Assembly (NCBI GenBank): GCA_944321335.1
Contig: CALUKX010000002.1
Location: 110,161-174,160, forward strand
DNA: 64,000 bases
Direction of reading: 5' to 3'
DNA from: an uncultured Phocaeicola sp.
GTDB taxonomy: Bacteria > Bacteroidota > Bacteroidia > Bacteroidales > Bacteroidaceae
The position numbers and the translations under genes were made by a program. Of this stretch, positions 44,863 through 54,947 are shown piece by piece; the first letter of the stretch is position 1, and every line of letters starts with the position of its first letter. The notes beneath the pieces are model-generated. The model had not been told where the DNA came from. It ran no database searches and saw nothing but the letters and a program-made list of their open reading frames with translations.

Positions 44863-45984
44863 ATGGAAGAAAAGAAACAACAAACGGCTTCTGATATGAA
44901 TCACGAAAACAATTCAGAGAAAGATATACAGATAGATTGGTTAGATATCTTACGAAAAGTTATTTCAATAAGAAAAAAATTATATAAAGCTGCAGGAATA
45001 GGATTAATTATAGGTATAATAATTGCTTTAAGTTTACCAAGAAAATATACTGTTTCAGTTTCTTTATCTCCAGAAATGGGAACAGACGCTAAAGTTTCAG
45101 GAGGCTTAGCCAGTTTAGCATCCTCATTTCTTGGAGGTGATGCCATGACAAGTGGAGTAGATGCCTTAAATATAACTCTATCACCGAATATTGTATCTTC
45201 TACTCCATTCCTATTAGATCTCTTTAATGCTCAAGTTCAAGATATTGACGGTGAAATTGATACCACATTAGTTGCATATATGGATGTTAGAAAGAAATCC
45301 TGGTTAATGTATGTATTGAAAGCACCAAGTATAGTAATAAAAGGTTTTAAGAGTCTTTTTACTGAAGAGAATGATACAATATCCGGCCTTAATCCATTTC
45401 AATTAACAGAAGAAGAAACCGAAAAATTAGAAAACCTCCGAAATTCAATATCTGCAGAAATTGACCAGACAACCGCTATTACCACAATTTCAGTCACACT
45501 TCCAGACGCTAAGGTTTCTGCAATTATTGCCGATAGCATCGTAAAAAAATTGCAAGAATACATTATAAATTATCGTGTTGCCAAAGCAAAAGACGATTGT
45601 ATTTATCTTGAGCATCTATACAAAGAACGCCAAAACGAGTATTATCAAGCACAAGAAAAATATGCAAATTATGTTGATGCAAATAAGAATGTAATTCTTC
45701 AAAGTGTTCGGACGGAACAGGAAAGATTGCAAAATGATATGAATCTTGCTTTTCAAGTATATTCCCAAGTGGCCCAACAACTGGAAGTGTCGCGTGCTAA
45801 AGTGCAAGAGGCAAAACCTGTTTTCGCCGTTGTAGAACCGGCAACAATACCGTTGAAACCATCTAGTACAAGCCGTAAAGTAGTTGTCTTAGTAATAATA
45901 TTCCTATCAGTGGCTGGCACTGCCGGTTGGATAATTTGGGGTAAAGACTATTTCATAAAATTCAAGGACGGATTTTCTAAATAA
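44863..45984 (+). CDS. Chain-length determinant protein (Wzz), no kinase domain
   Basis: A 373-residue co-polymerase. Two membrane helices (about 43-62 and 340-360) frame a periplasmic part with a coiled coil (about 235-310). The second helix follows the Pro-rich PATIPLKPSSTSRK, typical of Wzz. It lacks the Walker motifs and Tyr cluster of Wzc-type BY-kinases, so phosphorylation control would need a separate kinase, which is not in the window. It lies 5 bp after wza. It is the first fully AT-rich gene of the cassette. Confidence 0.9.
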   Translation: MEEKKQQTASDMNHENNSEKDIQIDWLDILRKVISIRKKLYKAAGIGLIIGIIIALSLPRKYTVSVSLSPEMGTDAKVSGGLASLASSFLGGDAMTSGVDALNITLSPNIVSSTPFLLDLFNAQVQDIDGEIDTTLVAYMDVRKKSWLMYVLKAPSIVIKGFKSLFTEENDTISGLNPFQLTEEETEKLENLRNSISAEIDQTTAITTISVTLPDAKVSAIIADSIVKKLQEYIINYRVAKAKDDCIYLEHLYKERQNEYYQAQEKYANYVDANKNVILQSVRTEQERLQNDMNLAFQVYSQVAQQLEVSRAKVQEAKPVFAVVEPATIPLKPSSTSRKVVVLVIIFLSVAGTAGWIIWGKDYFIKFKDGFSK

Positions 45985-46038
45985 TATCTTATTTTAATTT
46001 TAAAGCATTCAACGATTATAAATTAATAGTCACGATTT

Positions 46039-47289
46039 ATGGATAAGGAAATAAAAATAGCCGTAGCCGGTACAGGTTATGTAGGGTTAAGCATAGCCAC
46101 TCTCCTAAGCCAACACAACCAAGTCACAGCTGTTGACGTTATTCCTGAGAAAGTAGATTTAATCAATCATCGTAAATCTCCAATACAGGATGAATACATA
46201 GAAAGATACCTAGCAGAAAAGCCTCTAAATTTGACAGCAACACTTGACGGAGCTAAAGCTTATAGTGATGCTGACTTCGTAATTATAGCTGCACCGACTA
46301 ATTATGATTCTGTAAAGAACTATTTTGATACTAGTCATGTTGAGGAAGTTATTGAACTGGTAAAAAAAGTAAATCCTAATGCAATAATGGTAATTAAAAG
46401 CACTATCCCCGTAGGATATACGGAAAGTATCCGAAAAAGACTTCAAACAGAAAATATCATTTTTGCTCCGGAATTTTTACGAGAGAGTAAAGCTTTATAT
46501 GATAATCTTTATCCAAGCCGTATCATTATTGGCCGTCCAGATGGTGACAAACGGTTAGACAAAGCGGCTCATTTATTTGCTGAACTTTTAAAACAAGCGG
46601 CTTTGAAAGAAAATATAGATACCTTATATATGGGATTAACAGAAGCGGAAGCTGTCAAACTTTTTGCAAATACATATCTAGCATTGCGTATCAGCTATTT
46701 CAACGAACTGGATACTTATGCTGAAATTAAAGGTCTAGACACACAGGCAATCATCAATGGAATATGCCTTGATCCGCGTATAGGCACACACTACAATAAC
46801 CCCAGTTTCGGTTATGGTGGATATTGTCTCCCTAAAGACACCAAACAATTACTGGCCAATTATGATGATGTCCCCGAGAACTTGATAAAAGCTATAGTTG
46901 AAAGTAATCGTACTCGTAAGGACTTTATCGCAGACCGTGTATTACACAAAGCCGGGTATTATGATTATTACAACCGAGGCGACTTTAAACCATCAGAAGA
47001 AAAAAAATGTATAATAGGAGTTTATCGGCTCACAATGAAGTCTAATTCAGATAACTTTCGTCAATCTTCAATACAAGGAGTGATGAAAAGAATAAAGGCG
47101 AAAGGTGCTGAAATAATTATATATGAACCAACATTAGACGACGGAACGACATTTTTTGGAAGTAAGGTTATCAACAACTTGAAAACATTCAAACAGCAAA
47201 GTCAGGTAATTATTGCAAACCGTTACGACATTTGTTTGGACGATGTTAAAGACAAAGTTTACACCAGAGATATATTTAGAAGAGATTAA
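46039..47289 (+). CDS. ugd: UDP-glucose/UDP-sugar 6-dehydrogenase
   Basis: A 416-residue nucleotide-sugar dehydrogenase. It has the Rossmann motif [14 protein letters not shown] (residues 5-18), [10 protein letters not shown] near 84, KSTIPVGYT near 119, APEFLRES near 142, the catalytic cysteine in [15 protein letters not shown] near 258-260, and the C-terminal UDP-binding part. It oxidises UDP-glucose to UDP-glucuronate with two NAD+, supplying an acidic sugar for the polymer. The short form (ending with [10 protein letters not shown]) is usual in capsule loci. Confidence 0.93.
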   Translation: MDKEIKIAVAGTGYVGLSIATLLSQHNQVTAVDVIPEKVDLINHRKSPIQDEYIERYLAEKPLNLTATLDGAKAYSDADFVIIAAPTNYDSVKNYFDTSHVEEVIELVKKVNPNAIMVIKSTIPVGYTESIRKRLQTENIIFAPEFLRESKALYDNLYPSRIIIGRPDGDKRLDKAAHLFAELLKQAALKENIDTLYMGLTEAEAVKLFANTYLALRISYFNELDTYAEIKGLDTQAIINGICLDPRIGTHYNNPSFGYGGYCLPKDTKQLLANYDDVPENLIKAIVESNRTRKDFIADRVLHKAGYYDYYNRGDFKPSEEKKCIIGVYRLTMKSNSDNFRQSSIQGVMKRIKAKGAEIIIYEPTLDDGTTFFGSKVINNLKTFKQQSQVIIANRYDICLDDVKDKVYTRDIFRRD

Positions 47290-47306
47290 TTGTTGAATCC
47301 CCATTG

Positions 47307-50291
47307 ATGAGACTCATTATGTATATTAAAAGATTGGACATAATTACGTTCTTCATATTTTCATTATTATCAATAAGTTGTAATGATAAAACAGACGAAT
47401 CCTTTGGTTGGGATACTGGTAGTACCACTTCTGTAACAATGATAGCACCAGATTTTCCAATTTCTCCTTCTGCACGTACTATATTAACTCCTGATAATAA
47501 TGGGACATCATTTTCATGGAAAAAAGGTGATATTGTCGCTGTTTATTCCGATTCCAAAGGAATGACCAATTTTTATATTGATGATGAATCTATATCTAAT
47601 GACGGGACATCGGCAGATTTTAATGGATCAGGATTCAAACTGTTAGAAAAAAAGCCTTATTATGCCTTTTATCCATATAATTTATCTCAAGAATATTTAG
47701 ACAAGACAAAGATTCCCGTAACATATTCAAACCAGTATGTTAAAAGTAATGGAGATTGCTCCAGCCTGGGAGAATTCGATTATATGTATGCAAAAGGTGT
47801 TACCGACAACAATGCGATGGTAGCTTTTACATTTCAACATCTGGGATGTGTTGTTGAATTTAAACTTACAGTTCCTAAAACTGCAAATTACACTAGTCTT
47901 CGCCTTGAGCAAGTCGGCAATAATAAAGCCTTATACACAACAGGAAACGTAAACTTATCGGATCAAAATCCTCATATTACAATAAATGAATCTGCACCGT
48001 CAGATTCAATTATTAATGTTACACTTAATGAGACAGGAGGTGGTATAAAAGTTTCTAAGGATTCTCTACTTTCTGTGTATATGATGATGCCTCCCTGTAA
48101 TCTTTCAGAAAGTACACTAAAAATACGCTTAGTTGATGACAACCAGAACTGGTATGCAGCAACTGTAGACGGGAAAAACATGCATGCCGGTTATACTTAT
48201 CGTTATGAAGTAAACAATAAAACAGGTGGATTTACAGGAAGTGGAACAGGGTTACCTAATGATGGTTCATCTGTTGAACTAGTCTCAACATATACGCATA
48301 CTACAAACTCGGCTTATGAAGGAATGATATTAGATGGAAATATTTTATATACAGCGGGACTTTTTGGAGTTCGTTCCATCAACTACAATAATGAAAATTC
48401 GCCATCATTAATAAATAGTCAATTATTAAGCAGAATCTCAAACAATCGATCTGATATGAGAGCTCGTTCTATTACCCAAAAAGATAATTACTTATATGTT
48501 GCAATAAGACAATCTTCCAGCGGAAACAATGAAAACAAGATACCAGCATTGAGATTTAAATTTGAATACTATCCAGAAAATAATACTATCCCAACAACAA
48601 ATGGTATATCATCAAATACAACAGTCAATTCATTCTTTAAGACATTACATGTAAACAGTATCAATTTAAACCAAAATATTAAAATAATGTATCTATATAA
48701 AGGACATGTGCAAAATGGCTATTACCTAAATACTATTAATATCCAAGGAGAAGATGGGACATCAACAGTATTGTTTCGAGAAACATATAATACAAAAGAA
48801 GAAGCTATGTCAGCTCTAAAAGCAGAATATAGAAATGACAAAGGAGATTATTGTACTGTAGATTGGTCTGCATTACCAAATAATTTCAATGTCTTTCAAA
48901 ATGTAAGATTTTACAAAATAGGAGAATTCGATTCTTATCAACATACAGGCACAACAACGATATCAAAATCGTCTACTGCTTGTCCCAATACCGGAGAATA
49001 CAGTATTTGTATGGATTCAGGGTCCGGGTCATCGCAAAATGCAGGAATTCTTACATCAAATATTTCTTCAAAAAAGACTAAAGGGTTTCTCTCTTTCTGG
49101 TGCAAAGTCGATAAAATTGGGACATCTGATATTGAGATTCCACTTTTAGGACTATCTGGCAAAAATGTAATGTCATTTGTTCTTCATTCTTCAGGAAATG
49201 AAAGCTATACTATTGGTGTTAAATCAAATGGAATAAAAGCATTCAGTTCAGTAAAAATAGCCAAATCAGAATGGTATAATTACAAAATTGAAGTATCATC
49301 TTCCCACATAAAATTATGGTATCGTACAAAAGAAGCTGGCGATTGGGTAACAGCTACGACATTAACATTAACGCAAGCGATATCATTCAACCAACTGACC
49401 ACCGGTATTAATTCAAATAATTCAAATGATAGAATATATTTTGACGATTATTATTACAACGAGACGGACATCGATGCAGTATCATATATAAATGGGAAAT
49501 TAGCCATATTGAACAAGAACACCTTAGACGTAATACGAATTTATAATCTTGATGTAAAAGCGATTGATGTGAAAGTGTTTGAGAATCGTTTGGTAGTTAC
49601 TTGTTTTTATGGATTCAATGTTTACGATATCTCAGATCCAAGTAATCCTCAATTAACTTATTCTTATAGAGTGAATGAATTTAAAGAATCGCAGAACTGT
49701 GAAATATACGAAGCAAATGGTAGAGTTTTTGCATTCATATGCAATTACACGCAAGGGTATACAATTGCAGACATCACCGATGTGAATAATGTTTCCATTG
49801 CATGCTTAAACGATTATAAAGACATAACGTACAATGGTGAAAATTTGTATGGGAAGATATATAACTTTGACGTTAGTATTGATTATCCTTATGCTTATCT
49901 CACCAATGCTGTTATGCGCAATTATCTTAATACTTATGGGGAACGTCGTGGTATTTTAACAATCGATCTTACAGACTTCAATAATCCTAAGCCACAATTC
50001 TCATTTGTACCGTCAAGTTTAATGACTACGGTTACAAATGGAGATCCTCGTCCTACCCATATTGCCCGTTCAGGTAATAACCTAATTATTAACAATACAG
50101 AAAAAGGATTGCTATTTTTCAACATTGACGCTAATGGAATACCGACATTTTCAACGAAAGTTTCAGTTCCAGGTAAACCAAGTATAAATGATATATATGT
50201 TCCTTACGACGGCTGTATCTTTGTGAATGATAATGATCATGGAGGCAGTACATGGACAAACAGAAATGTATATCTATATCGGGTTCATTAA
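47307..50291 (+). CDS. Large lipoprotein: fimbrillin-like N-terminus, LamG-like middle, LVIVD-type C-terminus
   Basis: A 994-residue protein from the ATG at 47307 (47319 is an alternative). A lipoprotein signal ends at LLSISC (Cys about 25). Residues about 30-305 resemble Bacteroidales fimbrillin/Mfa-like proteins (SFSWKKGDIVAVYSD, YYAFYPYNL, FQHLGCVVEFKLTVP, AGYTYRYEV). Residues about 540-730 look like a concanavalin/LamG-type beta sandwich (FLSFWCKVDKIG, WYNYKIEVSSSHIKLWYRT). Residues about 320-390 and 735-995 carry LVIVD-like beta-propeller units (VVTCFYGFNVYDISDPSNPQL). It should be surface-exposed. Such a protein among capsule enzymes is unusual; it may anchor or adhere to the polymer. 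Confidence 0.85.
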   Translation: MRLIMYIKRLDIITFFIFSLLSISCNDKTDESFGWDTGSTTSVTMIAPDFPISPSARTILTPDNNGTSFSWKKGDIVAVYSDSKGMTNFYIDDESISNDGTSADFNGSGFKLLEKKPYYAFYPYNLSQEYLDKTKIPVTYSNQYVKSNGDCSSLGEFDYMYAKGVTDNNAMVAFTFQHLGCVVEFKLTVPKTANYTSLRLEQVGNNKALYTTGNVNLSDQNPHITINESAPSDSIINVTLNETGGGIKVSKDSLLSVYMMMPPCNLSESTLKIRLVDDNQNWYAATVDGKNMHAGYTYRYEVNNKTGGFTGSGTGLPNDGSSVELVSTYTHTTNSAYEGMILDGNILYTAGLFGVRSINYNNENSPSLINSQLLSRISNNRSDMRARSITQKDNYLYVAIRQSSSGNNENKIPALRFKFEYYPENNTIPTTNGISSNTTVNSFFKTLHVNSINLNQNIKIMYLYKGHVQNGYYLNTINIQGEDGTSTVLFRETYNTKEEAMSALKAEYRNDKGDYCTVDWSALPNNFNVFQNVRFYKIGEFDSYQHTGTTTISKSSTACPNTGEYSICMDSGSGSSQNAGILTSNISSKKTKGFLSFWCKVDKIGTSDIEIPLLGLSGKNVMSFVLHSSGNESYTIGVKSNGIKAFSSVKIAKSEWYNYKIEVSSSHIKLWYRTKEAGDWVTATTLTLTQAISFNQLTTGINSNNSNDRIYFDDYYYNETDIDAVSYINGKLAILNKNTLDVIRIYNLDVKAIDVKVFENRLVVTCFYGFNVYDISDPSNPQLTYSYRVNEFKESQNCEIYEANGRVFAFICNYTQGYTIADITDVNNVSIACLNDYKDITYNGENLYGKIYNFDVSIDYPYAYLTNAVMRNYLNTYGERRGILTIDLTDFNNPKPQFSFVPSSLMTTVTNGDPRPTHIARSGNNLIINNTEKGLLFFNIDANGIPTFSTKVSVPGKPSINDIYVPYDGCIFVNDNDHGGSTWTNRNVYLYRVH

Positions 50292-50335
50292 TCAACATAT
50301 AATTGATTCTTTCAGATACAACAAATAAAATAACT

Positions 50336-51883
50336 ATGGCAGAAAAAACAGAAAGAAGTCAACGCATTGTAAAGAATACTTTGTTATTATATGTGCGGAC
50401 ATTTTTTCTAATGATTATAAGTTTATATACATCCAGAATCATTTTAAATGCCCTAGGTGTAGTTGATTACGGCATCTACAATGTCGTGGGCGGGGTTGTA
50501 ACAATGTTCTCAATGATAAGCGGTTCGTTATCGACTGCTATTAGCCGATTCCTCACTTTTGCTATTGGGAAACGCAATATAGAAAAATTAAACGACATTT
50601 TTTCAACTTCTGTCAACATACAACTTATATTAGGTTTAGTCATTGTATTATTTGCAGAAACTATTGGATTATGGTTTCTTAAATATAAAATGGTTATTCC
50701 AGAAGACCGGGTGATTGCTGCATTTTGGGTATATCAATTTTCAATCCTTACATTTGTTATAAATCTGATTAGCATACCTTATAATGCTGTTATTATTGCT
50801 CATGAGCACATGTCGGCATTTGCATACATCAGTATTTTAGAAGGAGTTGGGAAACTAGTTATTGCATTCAGCATTTCTGTAAGTCCTATTAACAGATTAG
50901 TGTTTTTTGCATTAATGACGGCAGCTTTAGGTGTTATAATCCGCTTAACTTATGGTTGGTACTGTAAGAAACATTTCCCAGAAAGCTCCTATCATTTTAA
51001 ATTAAATAGAAAACTTCTTCAAGAAATGTTTGGCTTTGCAGGATGGAACTTTTTAAGTTCATCAGCAATGATTTTGAGAGAATATGGTGGTAATATTGTA
51101 ATTAATTTGTTTTGTGGACCTGCAGTTAATGCATCTCGTGCTATTGCAGCCAAAGTTAACACAACCGTACAAGGATTTATTACCAATTTCACAATGGCAG
51201 TAAATCCACAGATTACGAAATCTTATGCTGCAGGTGATTATGAATATATGTTGAAATTGATATACCAAGGCAGTCGCTTATCATTCTATATGATGTTTAT
51301 TCTCTCCTTGCCTATTATATTAAATGCTCATTACATACTTCAATTATGGTTAGGCTTTGTCCCAGAATACACAGTATCTTTTGTCTGCCTAATCCTATTA
51401 TTGGCGATGAGTGATATTTTATCAAATACTTTAATTACTTCGATTCTAGCAACTGGTCGAGTTAGAAATTATCAAATTGTCGTAAGCAGTGCTCAATTAA
51501 TGAATCTTCCTATTAGTTATGTATGCTTACGATTAGGATGTGCACCAGAATCAGTAATTATTGTATCCATTATTATAAGTAATGTTGCGCTTTTTTTACG
51601 TTTATATATGGTAAGTAAGTCGATACCAATTAAGCCCTATACATTTCTTCATAAAGTCTATTTAAATGTATTAGTTGTGGGATTAATATCATCTATATTG
51701 CCGTTCGTAATAAATACTACCATGAATGAAGGATTCTGGAGATTTATAACAACTACAATTGTCTCTATTATAAGCTGTATGTTAGTTATACTATATATAG
51801 GCTGTGATAAAGGTGAACGAGTTTTCGTTAAGACTAAGATTACAAATTTTATACAGAACAAAATCAATAAGAACAGACGATGA
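50336..51883 (+). CDS. Polysaccharide flippase (Wzx/MATE-like)
   Basis: A 515-residue protein from the ATG at 50336 (MAEKTERSQRIVKNTLLLYVR). It has about 12-14 membrane helices. The opening RTFFLMIISLYTSRIILNALG and DYGIYNVVGGVV are typical of the polysaccharide biosynthesis transporter family. It flips the undecaprenyl-linked repeat unit to the periplasmic face. It is 45 bp after the large lipoprotein gene and 6 bp before the polymerase. Confidence 0.92.
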   Translation: MAEKTERSQRIVKNTLLLYVRTFFLMIISLYTSRIILNALGVVDYGIYNVVGGVVTMFSMISGSLSTAISRFLTFAIGKRNIEKLNDIFSTSVNIQLILGLVIVLFAETIGLWFLKYKMVIPEDRVIAAFWVYQFSILTFVINLISIPYNAVIIAHEHMSAFAYISILEGVGKLVIAFSISVSPINRLVFFALMTAALGVIIRLTYGWYCKKHFPESSYHFKLNRKLLQEMFGFAGWNFLSSSAMILREYGGNIVINLFCGPAVNASRAIAAKVNTTVQGFITNFTMAVNPQITKSYAAGDYEYMLKLIYQGSRLSFYMMFILSLPIILNAHYILQLWLGFVPEYTVSFVCLILLLAMSDILSNTLITSILATGRVRNYQIVVSSAQLMNLPISYVCLRLGCAPESVIIVSIIISNVALFLRLYMVSKSIPIKPYTFLHKVYLNVLVVGLISSILPFVINTTMNEGFWRFITTTIVSIISCMLVILYIGCDKGERVFVKTKITNFIQNKINKNRR

Positions 51884-51889
51884 CCAAAT

Positions 51890-53116
51890 ATGACAACAAG
51901 TTCTGATATACCTCAAAAATTAGACATATATAGAAAAATTCTATATTTTCTCATCCTAATGTCCTTTTTACTATCTATGAAATTATGGTTAGGATGGGAA
52001 GGTCGGGAACGTAAATTATACATGCTAATAGGTTTAGCTGCTTTTATTGTAATGACATCAGGTCATATCAAATTTTCTTTTTCGAAAATCAACATCATAA
52101 CATTTCTTTTAGTATTTATAGCTCATTTCTTTTACGGATATAAGCCATCGATATTCATGCCATTCTTTTTTCTACACTACTTTATTATAATCTGTCTAAA
52201 CGATAAAGATAAAATTGGAGTGTTACGATTTATTACTCAATGGTATGGCTATCTGTTGATTCCAGGCTTAATAATTTACATTCTTCTTTCAATTATAGAT
52301 TTACCATATTTTGGAATTCAACGTGCAACTGAAGTCAGTTGGGCTTTAACTAACGACTATGGAGTATGTAAAAATTATATTTTTTACATGCAAAGTACAT
52401 TTGGTGATTATTTAACCCGTTATAACGGTCCATTCCTAGAACCTGGACATGTCGGTATGATGTGTGCATTTTTATTATTTGTCAATCAGTTTAACTTTAA
52501 GAGAAAAGGAATGTGGTGCATATTAACTGGTTTATTATTTACTCTTTCATTAGCTGGTTACGTGTTATTATTTATAGGTTATTTATTACATATTTATTAT
52601 CAGGGTAAAATCACTATAAAGCATTTAATTTGTTACGTACTTCTTTTTTTTACAATATACATATTTGGTATGTATTATAATAGTGGAGATAATATACTTT
52701 ATGAAAAGATATTCTCTCGTTTGGAATATGATGAAGAAAAAGGGTTTACAGGAAACAATCGTGTATTTGGTATGATTGATCTCTATTATGTAGCGATGTG
52801 GACAGATTTAAAAACGTTGCTATGGGGTTATCCAGCAGATTTTATGGATTGGTTAGCCATGAGAGGTTCACGAGGAGCTGGCTATATCATGTCAATGTGT
52901 CGATATGGACTTGTTGGGACCGGATTATCTATATCATTTTACATTATTTATACAATAATGACTAAATATAGAAAATATGCTATTTGCTGTTTAATATTTG
53001 TATTATTAATGTTTTGGCAGCGAAGCTATCCATTATGGTCATCATGGATTATATGTTTTACATATGGAATTATTAGTGAAATAAAGAATAACCAACATCT
53101 TAATAAAAAATCATGA
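51890..53116 (+). CDS. Probable O-antigen/capsule polymerase (Wzy)
   Basis: A 408-residue, highly hydrophobic protein with about 11 membrane helices and one larger polar loop in the middle (about 130-185, containing YNGPFLEPGHVGMM, a motif seen in EPS polymerase-like proteins) and another near 275-330. Wzy proteins share little sequence, so the call rests on topology, that motif and position after the flippase. The next gene overlaps its end by 4 bp. Confidence 0.78.
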   Translation: MTTSSDIPQKLDIYRKILYFLILMSFLLSMKLWLGWEGRERKLYMLIGLAAFIVMTSGHIKFSFSKINIITFLLVFIAHFFYGYKPSIFMPFFFLHYFIIICLNDKDKIGVLRFITQWYGYLLIPGLIIYILLSIIDLPYFGIQRATEVSWALTNDYGVCKNYIFYMQSTFGDYLTRYNGPFLEPGHVGMMCAFLLFVNQFNFKRKGMWCILTGLLFTLSLAGYVLLFIGYLLHIYYQGKITIKHLICYVLLFFTIYIFGMYYNSGDNILYEKIFSRLEYDEEKGFTGNNRVFGMIDLYYVAMWTDLKTLLWGYPADFMDWLAMRGSRGAGYIMSMCRYGLVGTGLSISFYIIYTIMTKYRKYAICCLIFVLLMFWQRSYPLWSSWIICFTYGIISEIKNNQHLNKKS

Positions 53117-54228
53117 AAATAGGAATTTTAACATATCATCGTAGTCATAATTATGGAGCTTTACTTCAAGCTATAGCAACACGTGTTATCTTGGAAAAGA
53201 TGGGTCACAATGTTTATTATGTTGATTATTGGCCTGGCTATCATAAAAGACGGTATGCAATGATTAACCCGAGAATTGTTTTTAGTGGACATATACACTC
53301 CGCCTTAACATATTTAAATAATCTTAGACAAACATACAAAACGAAATGCCTTCGTAGAAAGGCCATGTTTCTATTTATTAAAAATTATATAGAACCGTAT
53401 TGTAAGCCATTATCAGATGATTATGATATTATCATTTATGGCAGTGATCAGATTTGGAGAAAACAACCAGAATTAAAGAACTATAATCCTATATATTTTG
53501 GTAAAAACAAAATTAAAACGAAAAAACACGTGGCATATGCTGCCAGTATGGAAACATTACCAACATCATTGAAAGATAAAAGCTATTTAAAGATGCTTAT
53601 ATCAAACTTAGACTCTATATCTGTACGAGAAGAGAAATTAAAACAATTATTAAACTCATTGGGATTTTCCAATGTAAAAAAAACTCTTGATCCAACGTTA
53701 TTATTAACATCACAAGAATGGAATGCATTGATACCATGCAGTAACTATTGTGGAGCAAGGTATGCTTTATTTTATGATTTTCAAATAAATACCTTTTCTG
53801 AAGATGAGATTAATAAATTTGTAAAATCTAAAGGATTGATTCTAAAAGTCATTTATGGCTATGCTGTTAAAGACGAATCAGACAATGATATATGTAGTGT
53901 TTCAGCTGATGTTTTTCTTAATCTTATAAGAAATGCAGATTTTGTTTTTACATCATCTTTTCACGGTTTAGCATTTGCAATATTGTATGGCAAACCCTTT
54001 TATGCTTCATTCCTAAGAAATTCTGAGAGAGCTAAATCCTTATTAACAACATTAGGGCTCAATGACTATTTACTTCAACCTCAAGAAAAAATTCCTAATA
54101 ATTTAGAGAAAATTAATTATGAATTAATTTTCTCTAAATTAGAAATTCTTCGGAAAGACAGTATTCAATTTTTAGAAAGCTCATGTAATGCTAAATTACA
54201 AATAGAAAATACATTTCAAAGAAAATAG
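53113..54228 (+). CDS. Polysaccharide pyruvyl transferase family protein
   Basis: A 371-residue protein with the PF04230-type pattern: KIGILTYHRSHNYGALLQA at the N-terminus, YDIIIYGSDQIWR near 107, HVAYAASM near 142, SVREEKLKQLL near 180, LDPTLLL near 205, and FTSSFHGLAFAILYGKPF near 280. The family adds pyruvate ketals from phosphoenolpyruvate to sugars, adding negative charge. The exact acceptor is unknown. Overlaps the polymerase gene by 4 bp. Confidence 0.87.
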   Translation: MKIGILTYHRSHNYGALLQAIATRVILEKMGHNVYYVDYWPGYHKRRYAMINPRIVFSGHIHSALTYLNNLRQTYKTKCLRRKAMFLFIKNYIEPYCKPLSDDYDIIIYGSDQIWRKQPELKNYNPIYFGKNKIKTKKHVAYAASMETLPTSLKDKSYLKMLISNLDSISVREEKLKQLLNSLGFSNVKKTLDPTLLLTSQEWNALIPCSNYCGARYALFYDFQINTFSEDEINKFVKSKGLILKVIYGYAVKDESDNDICSVSADVFLNLIRNADFVFTSSFHGLAFAILYGKPFYASFLRNSERAKSLLTTLGLNDYLLQPQEKIPNNLEKINYELIFSKLEILRKDSIQFLESSCNAKLQIENTFQRK

Positions 54229-54234
54229 TTAAAT

Positions 54235-54921
54235 ATGACAAATTTCATACCTAAAATTAATGCATTATTAAATAAAATACATTCATCCTTCTCTTTATTA
54301 ATTTTTTATGTAATAAAAAAACCATTATATCAATTAAGCTACAACACGCATGGTAATATGTTTAAATGTAAAGGGAAGATAAAAAATTCATCTATTATAA
54401 TTCAAGGAAGAAATAACGTGTGCATTATAGAAAAAGGAGTTACAATAAATAACACACAAATAAAAATCACAGGAAACAATCATAAACTTATCATTCATAA
54501 AGATGTAACGTTCGTTGAAGGTGGAAGAATAAGAATGGAAGATAAAAATAATTTAATCGAAATTAATGAAAAATCAATTTTAATCAACTGTTTCTTGACA
54601 ACAAATGATCCTTCAACAAAAATCATAATTGGTAAGAACTGTTTACTTTCTGCAGGAATTATAATACGATCAAGCGATGGACATTCTATAATCAACAGTA
54701 ATAATAAAAGAATAAACCAAGGACAAGATACTATTATTGGGGATCATGTATGGATTGGTTATGGAGTTACTGTATTGAAAGGTGTCCACATTGGAAATAA
54801 CTCAATAATTGGTACACAAAGTTTGGTTACAAGTCAACAAATACCTGAAGGTTCTGTTGCAGTAGGTATTCCAGCAAAGATAGTTAAATCAAATGTAAAT
54901 TGGGATATCCGTAGAATTTAA
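54235..54921 (+). CDS. Hexapeptide-repeat acyltransferase
   Basis: A 228-residue left-handed beta-helix protein. Hexapeptide turns run from about residue 55 to 205 (IIIQGRNNVCIIEKGV, IIGKNCLLSAGIIIRSSDGHSI, DTIIGDHVWIGYGVTVLKGVHIGNNSIIGTQSLV), ending GSVAVGIPAKIVKSN, the usual end of the LbH catalytic domain. The active-site histidine is probably in RSSDGHSI. It likely acetylates a sugar using acetyl-CoA. The N-terminal 50 residues are basic and amphipathic. Confidence 0.87.
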   Translation: MTNFIPKINALLNKIHSSFSLLIFYVIKKPLYQLSYNTHGNMFKCKGKIKNSSIIIQGRNNVCIIEKGVTINNTQIKITGNNHKLIIHKDVTFVEGGRIRMEDKNNLIEINEKSILINCFLTTNDPSTKIIIGKNCLLSAGIIIRSSDGHSIINSNNKRINQGQDTIIGDHVWIGYGVTVLKGVHIGNNSIIGTQSLVTSQQIPEGSVAVGIPAKIVKSNVNWDIRRI

Positions 54922-54947
54922 CAATAATATATATTATATATTAAGAG

